Program-made: the position numbers and the translations under genes | DNA from: Streptomyces caelestis | GTDB lineage: Bacteria; Actinomycetota; Actinomycetes; Streptomycetales; Streptomycetaceae | DNA: 64,000 nt | Assembly: GCF_014205255.1 (NCBI RefSeq) | Contig: NZ_JACHNE010000001.1 | Coordinates: 8,866,001 to 8,930,000 of the forward strand | Reading direction: 5' to 3' | Notes under the pieces: generated by a model | The model's input: only the letters and a program-made list of their open reading frames with translations | Told to the model about the DNA's origin: nothing | Database searches by the model: none | In this document: piece after piece, positions 52,857-61,263 of the stretch | How the letters are laid out: every line of letters begins with the position of its first letter | Numbering within the stretch: the stretch's first letter is position 1

Positions 52857-53423
52857 TCACCCGCTCGTGCGGCGCCGATAGTAGTGCACGGTCACCGCAC
52901 CCAGCAGCGGCCCCCAGGCGGCCACAGGCAGATAGCAGGCGGTCAGGAGCCAGTTGCCCCACGGCGTGATGTCCATCTGAGCGTGCAGAGTCGTCCAGAC
53001 GAGCAATACTCCATAGACACTGCAGGCGAGAGTGCCAAACGCCGCAGGGATAACCGCAGCACGTACCGGGACCGGACGGCCTCCGAGGTACGGCAGCCAA
53101 CGCGGCCACACTTCTCCCCACGGCCGTACCAACCCGAGTGTCAGCCAGGCCAGACCTTCTTGGGCCAGCGACAGCAAAGGCAGCACCAGCAGGCCCCAGC
53201 CGGGCAGGAGCATCGCATCGTACTCGGACTGTCCGAGTCCAAGCGGAACACCCAGCACGGCAGCGAGGCGCCACAAAGCCGATGGCAGAGACACCCAGAC
53301 GACCGCGGCCGCCGCACGTCGCGCCCAGGCCGGGACGCCCGGGACCGTCCGATTCGATGCGTGGTCGGATAAGTGCTTTCCTTCGGTCGGCGCGTTGTCG
53401 GAGAAGGGAACAGTGGTGGGCAT
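52857..53423 (-). CDS. membrane protein of unknown function
   Basis: The 188-residue protein starts MPTTVPFSDNAPTEGKHLSD and has four or five helices with ARRAAAAVVWVSLPSALWRL, LPGWGLLVLPLLSLAQEGLA, WLTLGLVRPWGEVWPRWLPY and LPVAAWGPLLGAVTVHYYRR. The GLVRPWGEVWPRWLPxLGGR motif is a hallmark of a common Streptomyces membrane family without known role. The basic end (YYRRRTSG) faces the cytosol. ATG 53423 chosen because the upstream open frame (to 53537) is not protein-like. Frame intact. 53424-53720 shows no gene. Confidence 0.75.
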   Translation of the reverse strand: MPTTVPFSDNAPTEGKHLSDHASNRTVPGVPAWARRAAAAVVWVSLPSALWRLAAVLGVPLGLGQSEYDAMLLPGWGLLVLPLLSLAQEGLAWLTLGLVRPWGEVWPRWLPYLGGRPVPVRAAVIPAAFGTLACSVYGVLLVWTTLHAQMDITPWGNWLLTACYLPVAAWGPLLGAVTVHYYRRRTSG

Positions 53424-53723
53424 GCGGCACGCTCCTCGATCAGCAAGGTCCCTCGATGTCCTTGATGCTTTCGCAGCCCCCCGCCACCCGCGTCCGGCCA
53501 CGGCATGAACACCATCCGCCACACGGCGTAACCGCATTGCCGCCGTATCAGCCCCGAGGCGTACGCGCCGCCGCAGCCAGGCAGTGTTACTCGGATCACC
53601 GAGCGGACCAGAGAGCGATTCCGGCGATGTGGAGTGCCGCCATGTCGCGGCCGCATGAAGGGCCCTCAGGCGCCAGCAGCGTTACTGGTTCTCATCAACA
53701 TTTCCGAGCCAAGTGATCGCTAA

Positions 53724-54609
53724 GAGGTCCTAACAAAGGCGTTGGACGTGTCGGTGGGTGATGAGGCAGGTGGCGAGGCCAAGGAAGGCTTCGTGGATGT
53801 CGTCGCGTCTTTCCCAGCGGATGCGCAGGCGGCGGAAGCCGTGGAGCCAGGAGATGGTGCGTTCGACGACCCAGCGGAAGATGCCCAGGCCGGAGCCGTG
53901 CGGCTGTCCGCGTTCGGCGACCACGGGCCGGATACCGCGTTTCCGCGGCAGCCGCCGGTGCTTGTCGTGGTCATAGCCGCGGTCGGCGAAGAGCATGTCC
54001 GGCCGTCTGCGTGGCCGTCCGACGACGCCGGCCACGGGTGGGACCTTGTCCAGCAGGGGCAGGAGTTGGGTGACGTCGTTACGGTTCCCGCCGGTCAGCG
54101 ACACTGCGAGCGGGACGCCCTGGCCATCGACAAGGACGTGGTGTTTGCTGCCCGGCCGTGCGCGGTCGACCGGGCTGGGACCGCTTTTGGGCCTCTGCGG
54201 GCCGCCCGCACGTGGGAGGAGTCGATCACCGCCCGCGACCAGTCCAGCTGCTTCGCCGACCGCAGCCTCTTCAGCAGCACCAAGTGCAGCTGGTCCCACA
54301 CGCCGGCCTCGTTCCAGGCGGCCAGGCGTCGCCAGCACGTCATACCCGAACCAAAGCCCAGCTCCTGCGGCAGGTACTCCCACTGGATGCCGGTGTGCAG
54401 CACGAACAGGATCCCGCACAGGGCCTGCCGGTCAGGCACTCGCGGCCGGCCCGCCACCAGCTTCGGCCCCGGCTCGGGCAGTAACGGCTCGATGAGCGAC
54501 CACAGTTCGTCCGACACGATCCACGGCCGCGACTGACGTTTCCCCACGACCCGACCAACGAGCAGACAAGCCCGATGGTCACTTGATCAACAACTTCTGT
54601 TAGGACCTC
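53724..54609 (-). mobile_element. 886-bp IS5-family IS, copy 2
   Basis: Same inverted repeats as copy 1 (GAGGTCCTAACA). Flanked by TAA on both sides (53721-53723 and 54610-54612), again a TNA target duplication but different from copy 1, so it inserted independently. Same orientation as copy 1, 18.5 kb apart. Confidence 0.95.
53730..54547 (-). CDS. transposase of IS copy 2, two frames
   Basis: orfA (54547 to about 54190) reads MGKRQSRPWIVSDELWSLIE, GILFVLHTGIQWEYLPQELG and RAVIDSSHVRAARRGPK; orfB continues one frame back as RPKSGPSPVDRARPGSKHHV, RPDMLFADRGYDHDKHRRLP and FRWVVERTISWLHGFRRLRI to VQRLC-stop at 53730. The switch is at CCCAAAAGC near 54187; a programmed -1 shift, as usual for IS427-type elements, would give a protein of about 270 residues. 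DDE residues: Asp in IDSSH, Asp in DRGYD, Glu in VVERT. orfA has no premature stop here, unlike copy 1, so this copy may be active. Confidence 0.85.
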
Positions 54610-54813
54610 TAAGTGCTGCCCAAACCCGTCGACAAACGTTGCCCACTCCCACCTACGAAACCACCTCGATGACGTCACCGACGAAGAACTCCCCCGCCTA
54701 ACGGCAATGCAGTTGCTTTTGAGCTGGGCGGGTCCTCAGAGCTCGTAACACGATCTTGTTGATGTGTCCTGGTTGGGCGTGACCGATGTGACGATTCGGC
54801 CGTTCGGGATGGT

Positions 54814-55625
54814 GTGAGTACTCGGCCGTGGACCGTCGATGACGACTTGTGGGCACTGATCGAGCCCCTGCTGCCGCCCTGGCCGGAGCGGTCGCCGGGG
54901 CTGCGGCCGGTGGCGGACCGGCTCTGCCTGCAGGGCGTCCTGTACGTCCTCTGCAACGGCATAGCCTGGCAACTCCTTCCCCTGGAGCTGGGGTTCGGCT
55001 CCGGGCAGACCTGCTGGCGCAGGCTGGAGCGATGGCAGCAGGCCGATGTCTTCGATCAGTTGCACCGCATCCTGCTCGCCGAACTGAACGCCGCCGGCGA
55101 GCTCGACTGGTCGAGAGCGTGCGTGGACGGCTCCCACATCCGCGCGAAGAAGGGGGCCCCGACACCGGCCCGTCGCCGGTCGACCGGCGGAAAACGGGCA
55201 GCAAACACCACTTGATCTGCGATGGACGCGGCACACCACTCAAAGTCATCACCACCGCGGCCAACGTCAACGGCATCACCCAGACCCTCGCCCTCGTCGA
55301 CGGCATCCCGCCCGTCGCAGGCCGTCCCGGCAGACCACGCCGTCGCCCCGACGCCCTGCTCGGCGACAAGGGCTACGACTCCAAGGCCAACCGCCTCGAA
55401 CTGCGCAAGCGCCGGATCCTGCCCGTCATCCCCCGCAGAGGAGCACCGAACGTCCAGGGCCTGGGCAAACTCCGCTACGTCGTGGAGCAGACCTTCGCCC
55501 TGCTCCACCACTTCAAACGCCTTGCCGTGCGATGGGAACGCCGCACCGAACGTCACGACGCCTTCGTCTCCCTCGCCTGCAGCCTCATCTGCTGGCGACG
55601 GCTTCGGAAGCCCAAGAACGACTGA
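54814..55625 (+). CDS. IS5-type transposase, two frames
   Basis: GTG 54814 starts VSTRPWTVDDDLWALIEPLL; GLRPVADRLCLQGVLYVLCN and LELGFGSGQTCWRRLERWQQ follow to SRACVDGSHIRAKKGAP (first Asp). Near 55155 (AAGAAGGGGGCCCC) the frame moves back by one and reads GPDTGPSPVDRRKTGSKHHL, ICDGRGTPLKVITTAANVNG, DALLGDKGYDSKANRLELRK (second Asp) and YVVEQTFALLHHFKRLAVRW (Glu), ending LRKPKND-stop. The A/G slippery run fits a programmed -1 frameshift, so the enzyme (about 270 residues) may be functional. Confidence 0.85.
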
Positions 55626-55704
55626 CCGGTGTCAGGGCAGGCAAGGACGCCAGCAGGCTGCTTCAGCACGTTGGTACTCTCCGCATCTACGGCGAGGAGG
55701 GGAG

Positions 55705-56094
55705 ATGACCGTGGGAGCAGAGCCGTCAAGTCCTCCGAGCCGCTGGTTCAGAGGAACGGGCTTTGGGGTCCTCTTCGGTGGACTGACCGCAGTGGTGTCC
55801 ACTGCTGCCATTGGGAATGCATGGGCTGTATGTGACATCGGCAACGGCGTAACCAATGGCATGGCCTTGCTGTTTCTTGTCCCTCTCATATGGATTGCCG
55901 CTGCGGTTTCGTGGGTGATCCTGCACAGCACCATCGGAAGACGTCATCGCAGGACAGCCCTGACTGCAGGGCTCATCTTCACCCTGTGGTTCACCTGGTT
56001 CCTTGTCACATGGCTTGGCATGCCGGACTCCTACCCCGCACCGTTGTGCGCGGGCAACGTCCCACCTTGGTGGCCGAGCTTCATCCCTGCATGA
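55705..56094 (+). CDS. small membrane protein inside the IS
   Basis: The 129-residue protein starts at ATG 55705 after a strong GGAGGGGAG and has three transmembrane helices: GTGFGVLFGGLTAVVSTAAI, GMALLFLVPLIWIAAAVSWV and ALTAGLIFTLWFTWFLVTWL, with two Cys in the extracytoplasmic parts (WAVCDIGNG and PAPLCAGN) that could pair. The end is PPWWPSFIPA-stop. I do not recognise it. It sits between the transposase and the right inverted repeat, 80 bases after the transposase stop, and is read in the same direction, so it looks like a passenger gene. Confidence 0.65.
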   Translation: MTVGAEPSSPPSRWFRGTGFGVLFGGLTAVVSTAAIGNAWAVCDIGNGVTNGMALLFLVPLIWIAAAVSWVILHSTIGRRHRRTALTAGLIFTLWFTWFLVTWLGMPDSYPAPLCAGNVPPWWPSFIPA

Positions 56095-56187
56095 CTCCGG
56101 CGAAGCCTGTGAACCTTGGCAGCGGCACCCTACTCAACAGCACCCCCGACCAGCCGCTGCACGCCAGCAAGATCGTGTTACGAGTTC

Positions 56188-56652
56188 TTAGCCGGGCGTG
56201 GGAAGGCGCGCGGGCGCGGTGTTGCTCACCTGCTGGAAGATGACCGAGGTGCGGAAGCCGGTGATTTCCCCGCGCTTGCTGAGCCGGTCGGTGAGGAAGG
56301 CGTGCAGGTGGTCCAGATCCTGAACGGCGACGTGAAGGAGGAAGTCGTCGCCTCCTGAGAGCACGAAGACGTGGAGAACTTCTGGCAGGCCACTGGCGAA
56401 GCCCTTGAAGGCGTCGATGACGACGCGGTTGAGAGGGCGGACCTGAACCGACACGAGCGCCTGAACGCTGCGGTTGAGGGCCGCGGGATCGATGTCGGCG
56501 TGGTAGCCGCGGATGACACCACGGCGATGGAGTGCCCGAACCCGCTCCAGGCAGGTCGACGGGGCAATGCCGAGCTGCCGGGCGAGCTCGCGGTTGGACT
56601 GCCGCGCATCTGTCTGGAGAAGCCGGACGATCTCCGAATCAAGTTCATCCAT
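56188..56652 (-). CDS. Lrp/AsnC family regulator
   Basis: The 154-residue protein has the N-terminal winged helix (MDELDSEIVRLLQTDARQSN, then LARQLGIAPSTCLERVRALH and GVIRGYHADIDPAALNRSVQ) and the C-terminal RAM ligand domain (ALVSVQVRPLNRVVIDAFKG, LSGGDDFLLHVAVQDLDHLH). It binds DNA as dimers or octamers and senses an amino acid. Divergent from the Leu/Val-type dehydrogenase gene 115 bases away, the standard arrangement for regulators such as BkdR, so it probably controls branched-chain amino acid breakdown. Its stop TAA (56188) coincides with the outer edge of the neighbouring IS end. Confidence 0.9.
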   Translation of the reverse strand: MDELDSEIVRLLQTDARQSNRELARQLGIAPSTCLERVRALHRRGVIRGYHADIDPAALNRSVQALVSVQVRPLNRVVIDAFKGFASGLPEVLHVFVLSGGDDFLLHVAVQDLDHLHAFLTDRLSKRGEITGFRTSVIFQQVSNTAPARLPTPG

Positions 56653-56766
56653 GGCCAGTCACCCACCCCTATTTCAGTCAAACGTTCGGTCAATCGCCTG
56701 ACCAACGAGTCATTCGTCCAGTATGACGTCATCGGATTTGAACAACAGAAGGGAACTGGCGGACTC
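56653..56766. promoter_or_regulatory. divergent Lrp-dehydrogenase promoter region
   Basis: The 114-base region is less G+C-rich than its surroundings. CAGTCAAACGTTCGGTCAAT (56679-56698) carries two GTCAA words 13 bases apart, and CTGACCAACGAG follows. Lrp sites are degenerate, so an operator here is an inference from gene order. Confidence 0.4.
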
Positions 56767-57819
56767 ATGCTCGATCATGAGCAGGTCGCGATCCACACCG
56801 GTCGACGCTCCCGATTACCGGTGATCGTGGCCGTTCACTCGACGGCGCTCGGTCCGGCGGCCGGCGGCCTCCGGCTCTGGCACTACCCCGACTGGCGCGC
56901 CGGCTTCACCGACGCCCTTCGCCTATCGGCTGCGATGACCTCGAAGTTCGCCGTGGCCGGGCTGCCCAGCGGCGGCGGGAAGGCCGTCGTGGCCCTGCCG
57001 GAGGGGATGGAACTCGATGCCGACCGGCGCCGCGACATCCTGCGTGACGTGGCAGACGCCATCGCATCACTGAGCGGTGCTTACGCCACCGGGCCGGATG
57101 TCGGGACCAGCCCCGACGACATGGCTGTCATCGGGGAAACCACCCCCCACGTGTTCTGCCGACCGGCCCACCTGGGCGGCAGCGGCGACTCGTCCCCGCA
57201 CACCGCGCAGGGCACTCTGGCCGCCCTGCGGGCTGTCAGCCGACGGCTGTACGGCACCTCGAGTCTGGGCGGCCGCAGTCTCGCCGTGATCGGTCTGGGC
57301 CGCGTCGGCGCCGGCCTCGCCCGCCTGCTCGCCGCCGAGGGAGCCGTCCTGACGGTGACCGACATCGATCCGGACGAACAGAAGATCAGCGATGGGCTCG
57401 GCGCTGTCTGGCGGTCGCCCGACGAGATCCTTGCCGCGGACGTGGACATCGTGGTCCCCGCGGCTCTCGGCTCCGTCCTGACCAGGCAGACCGCGGCGGA
57501 TCTCCGCTGCCGTGCCGTGGTGGGACCGGCGAACAACCAGCTCGCCACCCCGGATGTCGCAGACCTGCTGCACCAGCGCGACATCATCTGGGTGCCGGAC
57601 TATGTCGCCAGCGCCGGGGGAGTCATCGACGCCGTCAGCACCGAGCTGCACCGCGTCAGCGCGGACGAGGCCCGCGCACGAGTGCGCGCCATCGAGGACA
57701 CCGTCGACGCCCTGCTGGACACCGCGCAGCGCCACGGCCAGACCCCGGCGCAGGCGGCGAGCGAGTTGGCCCGGCGCCGACTGAGCGCCGCCGTCAGGCC
57801 CACGGGGTCACCCACGGGG
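56767..57819 (+). CDS. Glu/Leu/Phe/Val dehydrogenase
   Basis: ATG 56767 starts MLDHEQVAIHTGRRSRLPVI. Catalytic Lys lies in FAVAGLPSGGGKAVVALPEG, Asp in YATGPDVGTSPDDM, and the NAD fold in SLAVIGLGRVGAGLARLLAA; ANNQLATPDVADLLHQRDII and VPDYVASAGGVIDA complete the pattern. It resembles leucine/valine dehydrogenases (about 350 residues), which oxidatively deaminate branched-chain amino acids with NAD. At the C-terminus (ARRRLSAAVRPTGSPTGS) there is no stop codon; the frame runs on into an acetyltransferase domain, so the end at 57819 is set by homology. A doubled CCCACGGGGT at the joint suggests a local rearrangement. Confidence 0.8.
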
Positions 57820-58405
57820 TCGTTGCGGTTGCGGGCAGCGGGGCCCGGTGACGCCGAGAACATGGCTCTGTTGCACGCCGACAGCTGGCGTCGGCACTAC
57901 CGCGGCGCGTACTCCGACGCGTTCCTGGACGGTGATGTGGTGGCCGACCGGCGGTCCGTCTGGTCCTCGCGCCTCTCCCACGCGAGCGGCAGCGCGACGG
58001 TCGTCGCCGAGGACGACACCGGGCTTTGCAGGGTTCGTCCACGCCATCTTCGACGAGGACGGCCGCTGGGGCAGCCTCGTCGACAATCTGCACGTCACCC
58101 AGCACCGCCGAAGAACGGGCCTCGGCACCGCGCTGCTTTCCCACGCCGCGGCGGCCATCGCCGAGCGCGCGAGGGGCAACGCCATGTACCTGTGGGTGCT
58201 CGAACAGAACACGGCGGCCCAGGAGTTCTACCGAGCCCTGGGCGGCACCTGCGTCGAAGAAGCACTGGTTTCGCCCCCCGGCGGCGTGGTGTCCCGGCTC
58301 GCAGGCTCCCCCGCCAAGCTCCGCTTCACCTGGCCCGACGCCTCGCTGCTCGCGTCGACCAGCGGACGGCACGGCATACCGATAATCCGAAGGAGCACGC
58401 CATGA
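57820..58405 (+). pseudogene. GNAT acetyltransferase, frameshifted, fused to dehydrogenase
   Basis: LRLRAAGPGDAENMALLHAD and SWRRHYRGAYSDAFLDGDVV continue the dehydrogenase frame. At about 58028 an extra base (GGGCTTTGCAGG) moves the domain to another frame: GFAGFVHAIFDEDGRWGSLV, DNLHVTQHRRRTGLGTALLS (acetyl-CoA motif) and YLWVLEQNTAAQEFYRALGG, ending RRSTP-stop at 58405. The stop overlaps the methyltransferase start (ATGA). Without the indel it would be a normal GNAT of about 180 residues, either separate (TTG start) or fused to the dehydrogenase. Confidence 0.75.
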
Positions 58406-59163
58406 ACCCTGACGCGACTACCAGCGTCGACCACTACGACAGGCTGCTCGCCGAGCACTACACCTGGATGCTGGGCGGCGACGTTCACGAGGTCGCCGCC
58501 CGGCAGGCCGCGCTGCTCGCGGAACTCGGCCTGGCGGGGACCGATAACGACACAGCCGTCGACCTGGGCTGCGGCTCCGGTGCGCAGACGCTGGCGCTGA
58601 TCCGCCTCGGCTTCTCCCCCGTGATCGCCGTGGACACCAGCCGCCGGCTGCTCGACGAACTCATCTCGTACGTCGGGGACGCCGAGGCGGTGCGGCCGGT
58701 GCATGGCGACATCTGCACCGTGCTGCCCGAGGCGGCCGAGCCGGGCACGGTCGCGGCAGTCGTCTGCATGGGAGACACGCTTCCCCACCTCCCGTCCAAG
58801 GCGGACGTCCCCGTGCTGCTCGGCCACATCAACCGTGCCCTCGTCCCGGGCGGCCACTTCGTGATCACTTACCGCGATCTCACAGCGGAGCTGCGCGGCA
58901 CGGACCGTTTCATCCCGGTCCGCAGCAGCGACGACCGGCTGCTCACCTGCTTCCTCGAATACCGCGACGAAGACACAGTGATCGTCCACGACCTGCTCCA
59001 CACCCGGACGAACGGCGCCTGGCAGCAGCAGGCAAGCAGCTACCCCAAGCTGCGACTCGCCTCCTCCTGGCTGGTCGAACAGTGCCGGGCCGCGGGACTG
59101 GACGTCCGCCACGACGCCGCAGACTCCAGGGGGATGCGGATCCTCCACGCCGTGAAGCCTTGA
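58402..59163 (+). CDS. class I SAM-dependent methyltransferase
   Basis: The 253-residue protein starts MNPDATTSVDHYDRLLAEHY after AAGGAGC. SAM motif I is AVDLGCGSGAQTLALIRLGF (about residues 50-69); VIAVDTSRRLLDELISYVGD carries the acidic motif, AVVCMGDTLPHLPSKADVPV motif IV, and NRALVPGGHFVITYRDLT the post-motif strand. It methylates an unknown small molecule. It is translationally coupled to the acetyltransferase before it, so the four genes Lrp / dehydrogenase - acetyltransferase - methyltransferase form one locus. Frame intact; ends HAVKP-stop. 59164-59312 has only an unclear minus-strand scrap. Confidence 0.9.
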   Translation: MNPDATTSVDHYDRLLAEHYTWMLGGDVHEVAARQAALLAELGLAGTDNDTAVDLGCGSGAQTLALIRLGFSPVIAVDTSRRLLDELISYVGDAEAVRPVHGDICTVLPEAAEPGTVAAVVCMGDTLPHLPSKADVPVLLGHINRALVPGGHFVITYRDLTAELRGTDRFIPVRSSDDRLLTCFLEYRDEDTVIVHDLLHTRTNGAWQQQASSYPKLRLASSWLVEQCRAAGLDVRHDAADSRGMRILHAVKP

Positions 59164-59312
59164 CGGGCGTTCATGGCTCCCGGACGGCACCGGTGATAAC
59201 CGTGGGGTGACGACCTTGCGGACGGCTGCGGGTTCGGGCACGGTGCCTTCCCGGTCGGCGAACGGCAGGAGCCCGGCGCCGACCAGAGGCGATGGGCGGC
59301 GGCCTCACCATG

Positions 59313-59368
59313 CGGTACGCGACCGTGGTAGGCACGGCCGCGGTACGCGACCGTGGTAGGCACGGCCG
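59313..59368. repeat. 28-bp tandem repeat, two units
   Basis: The unit CGGTACGCGACCGTGG-TAGGCACGGCCG occurs twice without change, directly in the leader of the DinB gene (start 59397). Duplication of an operator or promoter part is possible. Confidence 0.85.
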
Positions 59369-59396
59369 CGCGAACAGCGCGAACAGAAGGAGGAAC

Positions 59397-59948
59397 ATGA
59401 GCGATCCCACCAGAAGAGCCGAACTGTTCGGAGGCGCCGACAGCGACCGCCGGTTCACCGGCCCGACGACCGGCGACGAACGGCGGATGCTCATCGATGT
59501 CCTGAGCGCCCAGCGCGCCACACTGCAGTTGAAATGTTCCGGCCTGGGCCCGGAGTTGTCCCTGCGGTCGGTGGAACCATCCACGCTCTCACTCCTCGGC
59601 CTGGTCCGGCACCTTGCCGATGTGGAACGCCGCTGGTTCCGGCGGGTCCTGGCCGCGCAGGACGCGCCGGCCCTCTTCTCCTCGACTGCCGACCCCGACG
59701 GGGACTTCGACGGCGCCACGGATGACCCCAGGGTGGTCGCCGAGGCATGGGAGGCGTGGCGGACCGAGGTGGCCTTCGCCGAACGGTTCGTCACCGAGGC
59801 CCCCGACCTCGACGTCGAGGGCGACGACTCCTGGCGCGGGACGGTGTCGCTGCGCTGGGTACTCATCCACATGATCGAGGAGTACGCCCGCCACAACGGC
59901 CACGCCGACCTGCTCCGCGAGTGCATCGACGGAGCCGCCGGCGTATGA
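59397..59948 (+). CDS. DinB family protein (DUF664)
   Basis: The 183-residue protein starts MSDPTRRAELFGGADSDRRF and has the four-helix DinB/DUF664 pattern: ERRMLIDVLSAQRATLQLKC, TLSLLGLVRHLADVERRWFR with the first metal His, and VLIHMIEEYARHNGHADLLR with the HxxxH metal motif, ending ECIDGAAGV-stop. Family members are metal-dependent, thiol- or unknown-substrate transferases/hydrolases in the cytosol. A perfect AAGGAGGAAC stands before ATG 59397, and a 28-bp tandem repeat lies just upstream. Frame intact, no clear partner. Confidence 0.85.
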   Translation: MSDPTRRAELFGGADSDRRFTGPTTGDERRMLIDVLSAQRATLQLKCSGLGPELSLRSVEPSTLSLLGLVRHLADVERRWFRRVLAAQDAPALFSSTADPDGDFDGATDDPRVVAEAWEAWRTEVAFAERFVTEAPDLDVEGDDSWRGTVSLRWVLIHMIEEYARHNGHADLLRECIDGAAGV

Positions 59949-60039
59949 GGTCGGGATCCACTTCGGCCTGGCCATTGTTGCCGAGAGCCGTTTCGTTCAT
60001 CTCTCGGCCTGGCCTGTGAACGGCAAGAGGCAGCGCCTG

Positions 60040-60258
60040 CAACACGCACAGACTTGACACAGAATGGTCGTAGTCGACGCCGTCGACCGGCCGCACGTGC
60101 TCCGGCGCGCGCACCCACACCCGGTACTCCGCAGCCTCCACACCGCCGTCCTCGCCGTCCGGGTACGAGGGCAGCCCCACGAGGTAGAGCCAGCCCGATT
60201 CCGTCTGCCGCCGCCTCCCAAAGGGGAGACCACGAGGCGCCGCAGCACGGCCGCGCAC
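60040..60258 (-). pseudogene. small hypothetical protein relic
   Basis: The minus strand reads TESGWLYLVGLPSYPDGEDG then GVEAAEYRVWVRAPEHVRPV and DGVDYD, which looks truly coding, but the start before 60258 and the end after 60060 are not clear, and frames on either side are unconvincing. The protein family was not recognised. Confidence 0.4.
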
Positions 60259-60359
60259 CGCTCAGAGGGTCTGTGCCGTCTGTGTCCGGCACGGGCCCCC
60301 TGGTGCAGCCTTCCACGCGGCTACGCCGCCGCCCACTCCAGTCCGAGGTCGGCGAGCTG

Positions 60360-60620
60360 CTGGTGTCCGGGAGCGGTTTTCTTGATCAGTGGGTGGTGGG
60401 TTGGCCTGGGCTGATCAGTTTGGTGTTGGTGGTACTGGGGGCTTCAGACCGGCTGGTTCTGGTTCGGTGATGGAGGAGCGGAGGTTCTGGCTCGTGTGCT
60501 GAGCTGTCGCTTTGTCAGGTGGAGTGAGCGTTGGTCAGCGTGGTCAGTTTGCTTGCGTGCTGATCAGGTTCGTTGAGTGCTGGTATGTGCCGGTGTGGTG
60601 GTGGGGTGCCTGGACCGGTC
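60360..60620. other. G/T-skewed non-coding stretch with TGATCAG words
   Basis: On the plus strand this piece is rich in G and T and poor in C, with lower G+C than any gene nearby. TGATCAG occurs three times (about 60382, 60412, 60561) and GGTCAGTTTG/GATCAGTTTG-like words recur. No reading frame is convincing. It could be a replication or partition region remnant, or simply decayed sequence. Confidence 0.35.
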
Positions 60621-60832
60621 TCTTCAGGCCCGTGACAGCATGCCGAAGACCTCGTCAGCCGCCGGAATGAACGGGGTGACTTGGTGCCGACGGCCTCGAC
60701 GACTCCGCAGACGTCGTCCGGGCACCACTTGCCGCCCGGTCCCGTTGCCGCCGCCGTGAGGACGAGTACCTCTCCGCGATCTGCGCGTCGGTCTGTCTTC
60801 AGTTTCGGTCGGTCTCACAGTGCGTCCTTCCT

Positions 60833-61178
60833 CGCAACGCGGCGATGGTCGAGGCGTCGCGCGGGCTGGAGAAGTGGAGCAGGGCCGATTCGGCAGCGGC
60901 GTCGGTGTCGTCGTGTTCCTGGTCCTCGCCGTTCTCGCCGCCGGCCCGATGATCTGCCCGTTCTCATCGCGCCGGACGTGCACCTTGCGCTTCCCGCTGC
61001 TGAGGGCACGGGAGGTGAGCAGCTCGACGAGTCGTTCATCGTGACTGCGGAGTCCTTGGAGGACCGCTACAAGGGGGCGGAAGCTGGCGCTGGCGACCAT
61101 GTCGGTGGGGTCCTCGCCGGGCTCCAGGAACACCGGCACGATGATCCGTGCGACCTTCGTTGAGCTGTCGCGGTTCAA
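60833..61178 (-). pseudogene. end-linked DEAD/DEAH helicase (TtrA-like) relic
   Basis: Read leftward from 61178: LNRDSSTKVARIIVPVFLEP, GEDPTDMVASASFRPLVAVL and QGLRSHDERLVELLTSRALS, then KRKVHVRRDENGQIIG; after a frameshift AAAESALLHFSSPRDASTIA AFLRTRV-like text follows to about 60833. This is the segment after helicase motif VI in the large helicase-associated-domain proteins that abound near Streptomyces chromosome ends. The ATPase core and the repeated helicase-associated domains are both missing. Sequence left of 60833 (to 60624) shows nothing. Confidence 0.65.
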
Positions 61179-61263
61179 CGTGAGTGCGCGGCCGATGTTC
61201 TGTAATGGTGGTCGGCTGCGGCTGCCCGCGGCTGTGGCTGAGCGTGTCGGTTGATGGCGGCGA

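Larger units (their letters stand above)
54736..56190 (+). mobile_element. IS5-type element enclosing a passenger gene
   Basis: Ends AGAGCTCGTAACACGATCTT (54738) and, in reverse complement, AGAACTCGTAACACGATCTT (right edge 56188) match at 19 of 20 bases. Inside are a two-frame transposase (54814-55625) and a membrane-protein gene (55705-56094). Flanking triplets are TCA and TTA, not identical, so insertion as one unit is not proven. Confidence 0.7.

Noticed and set aside
34328..54609. Composite transposon bounded by the two 886-bp IS copies
   Set aside because: Each copy has its own, different target duplication (TTA and TAA), so they inserted separately.
56371..59163. A single 930-codon protein (dehydrogenase to methyltransferase)
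   Set aside because: The frame is open, but the GNAT part is out of frame after 58028 and the methyltransferase has its own ATG with a ribosome-binding site. Only the dehydrogenase-GNAT joint is a real question.
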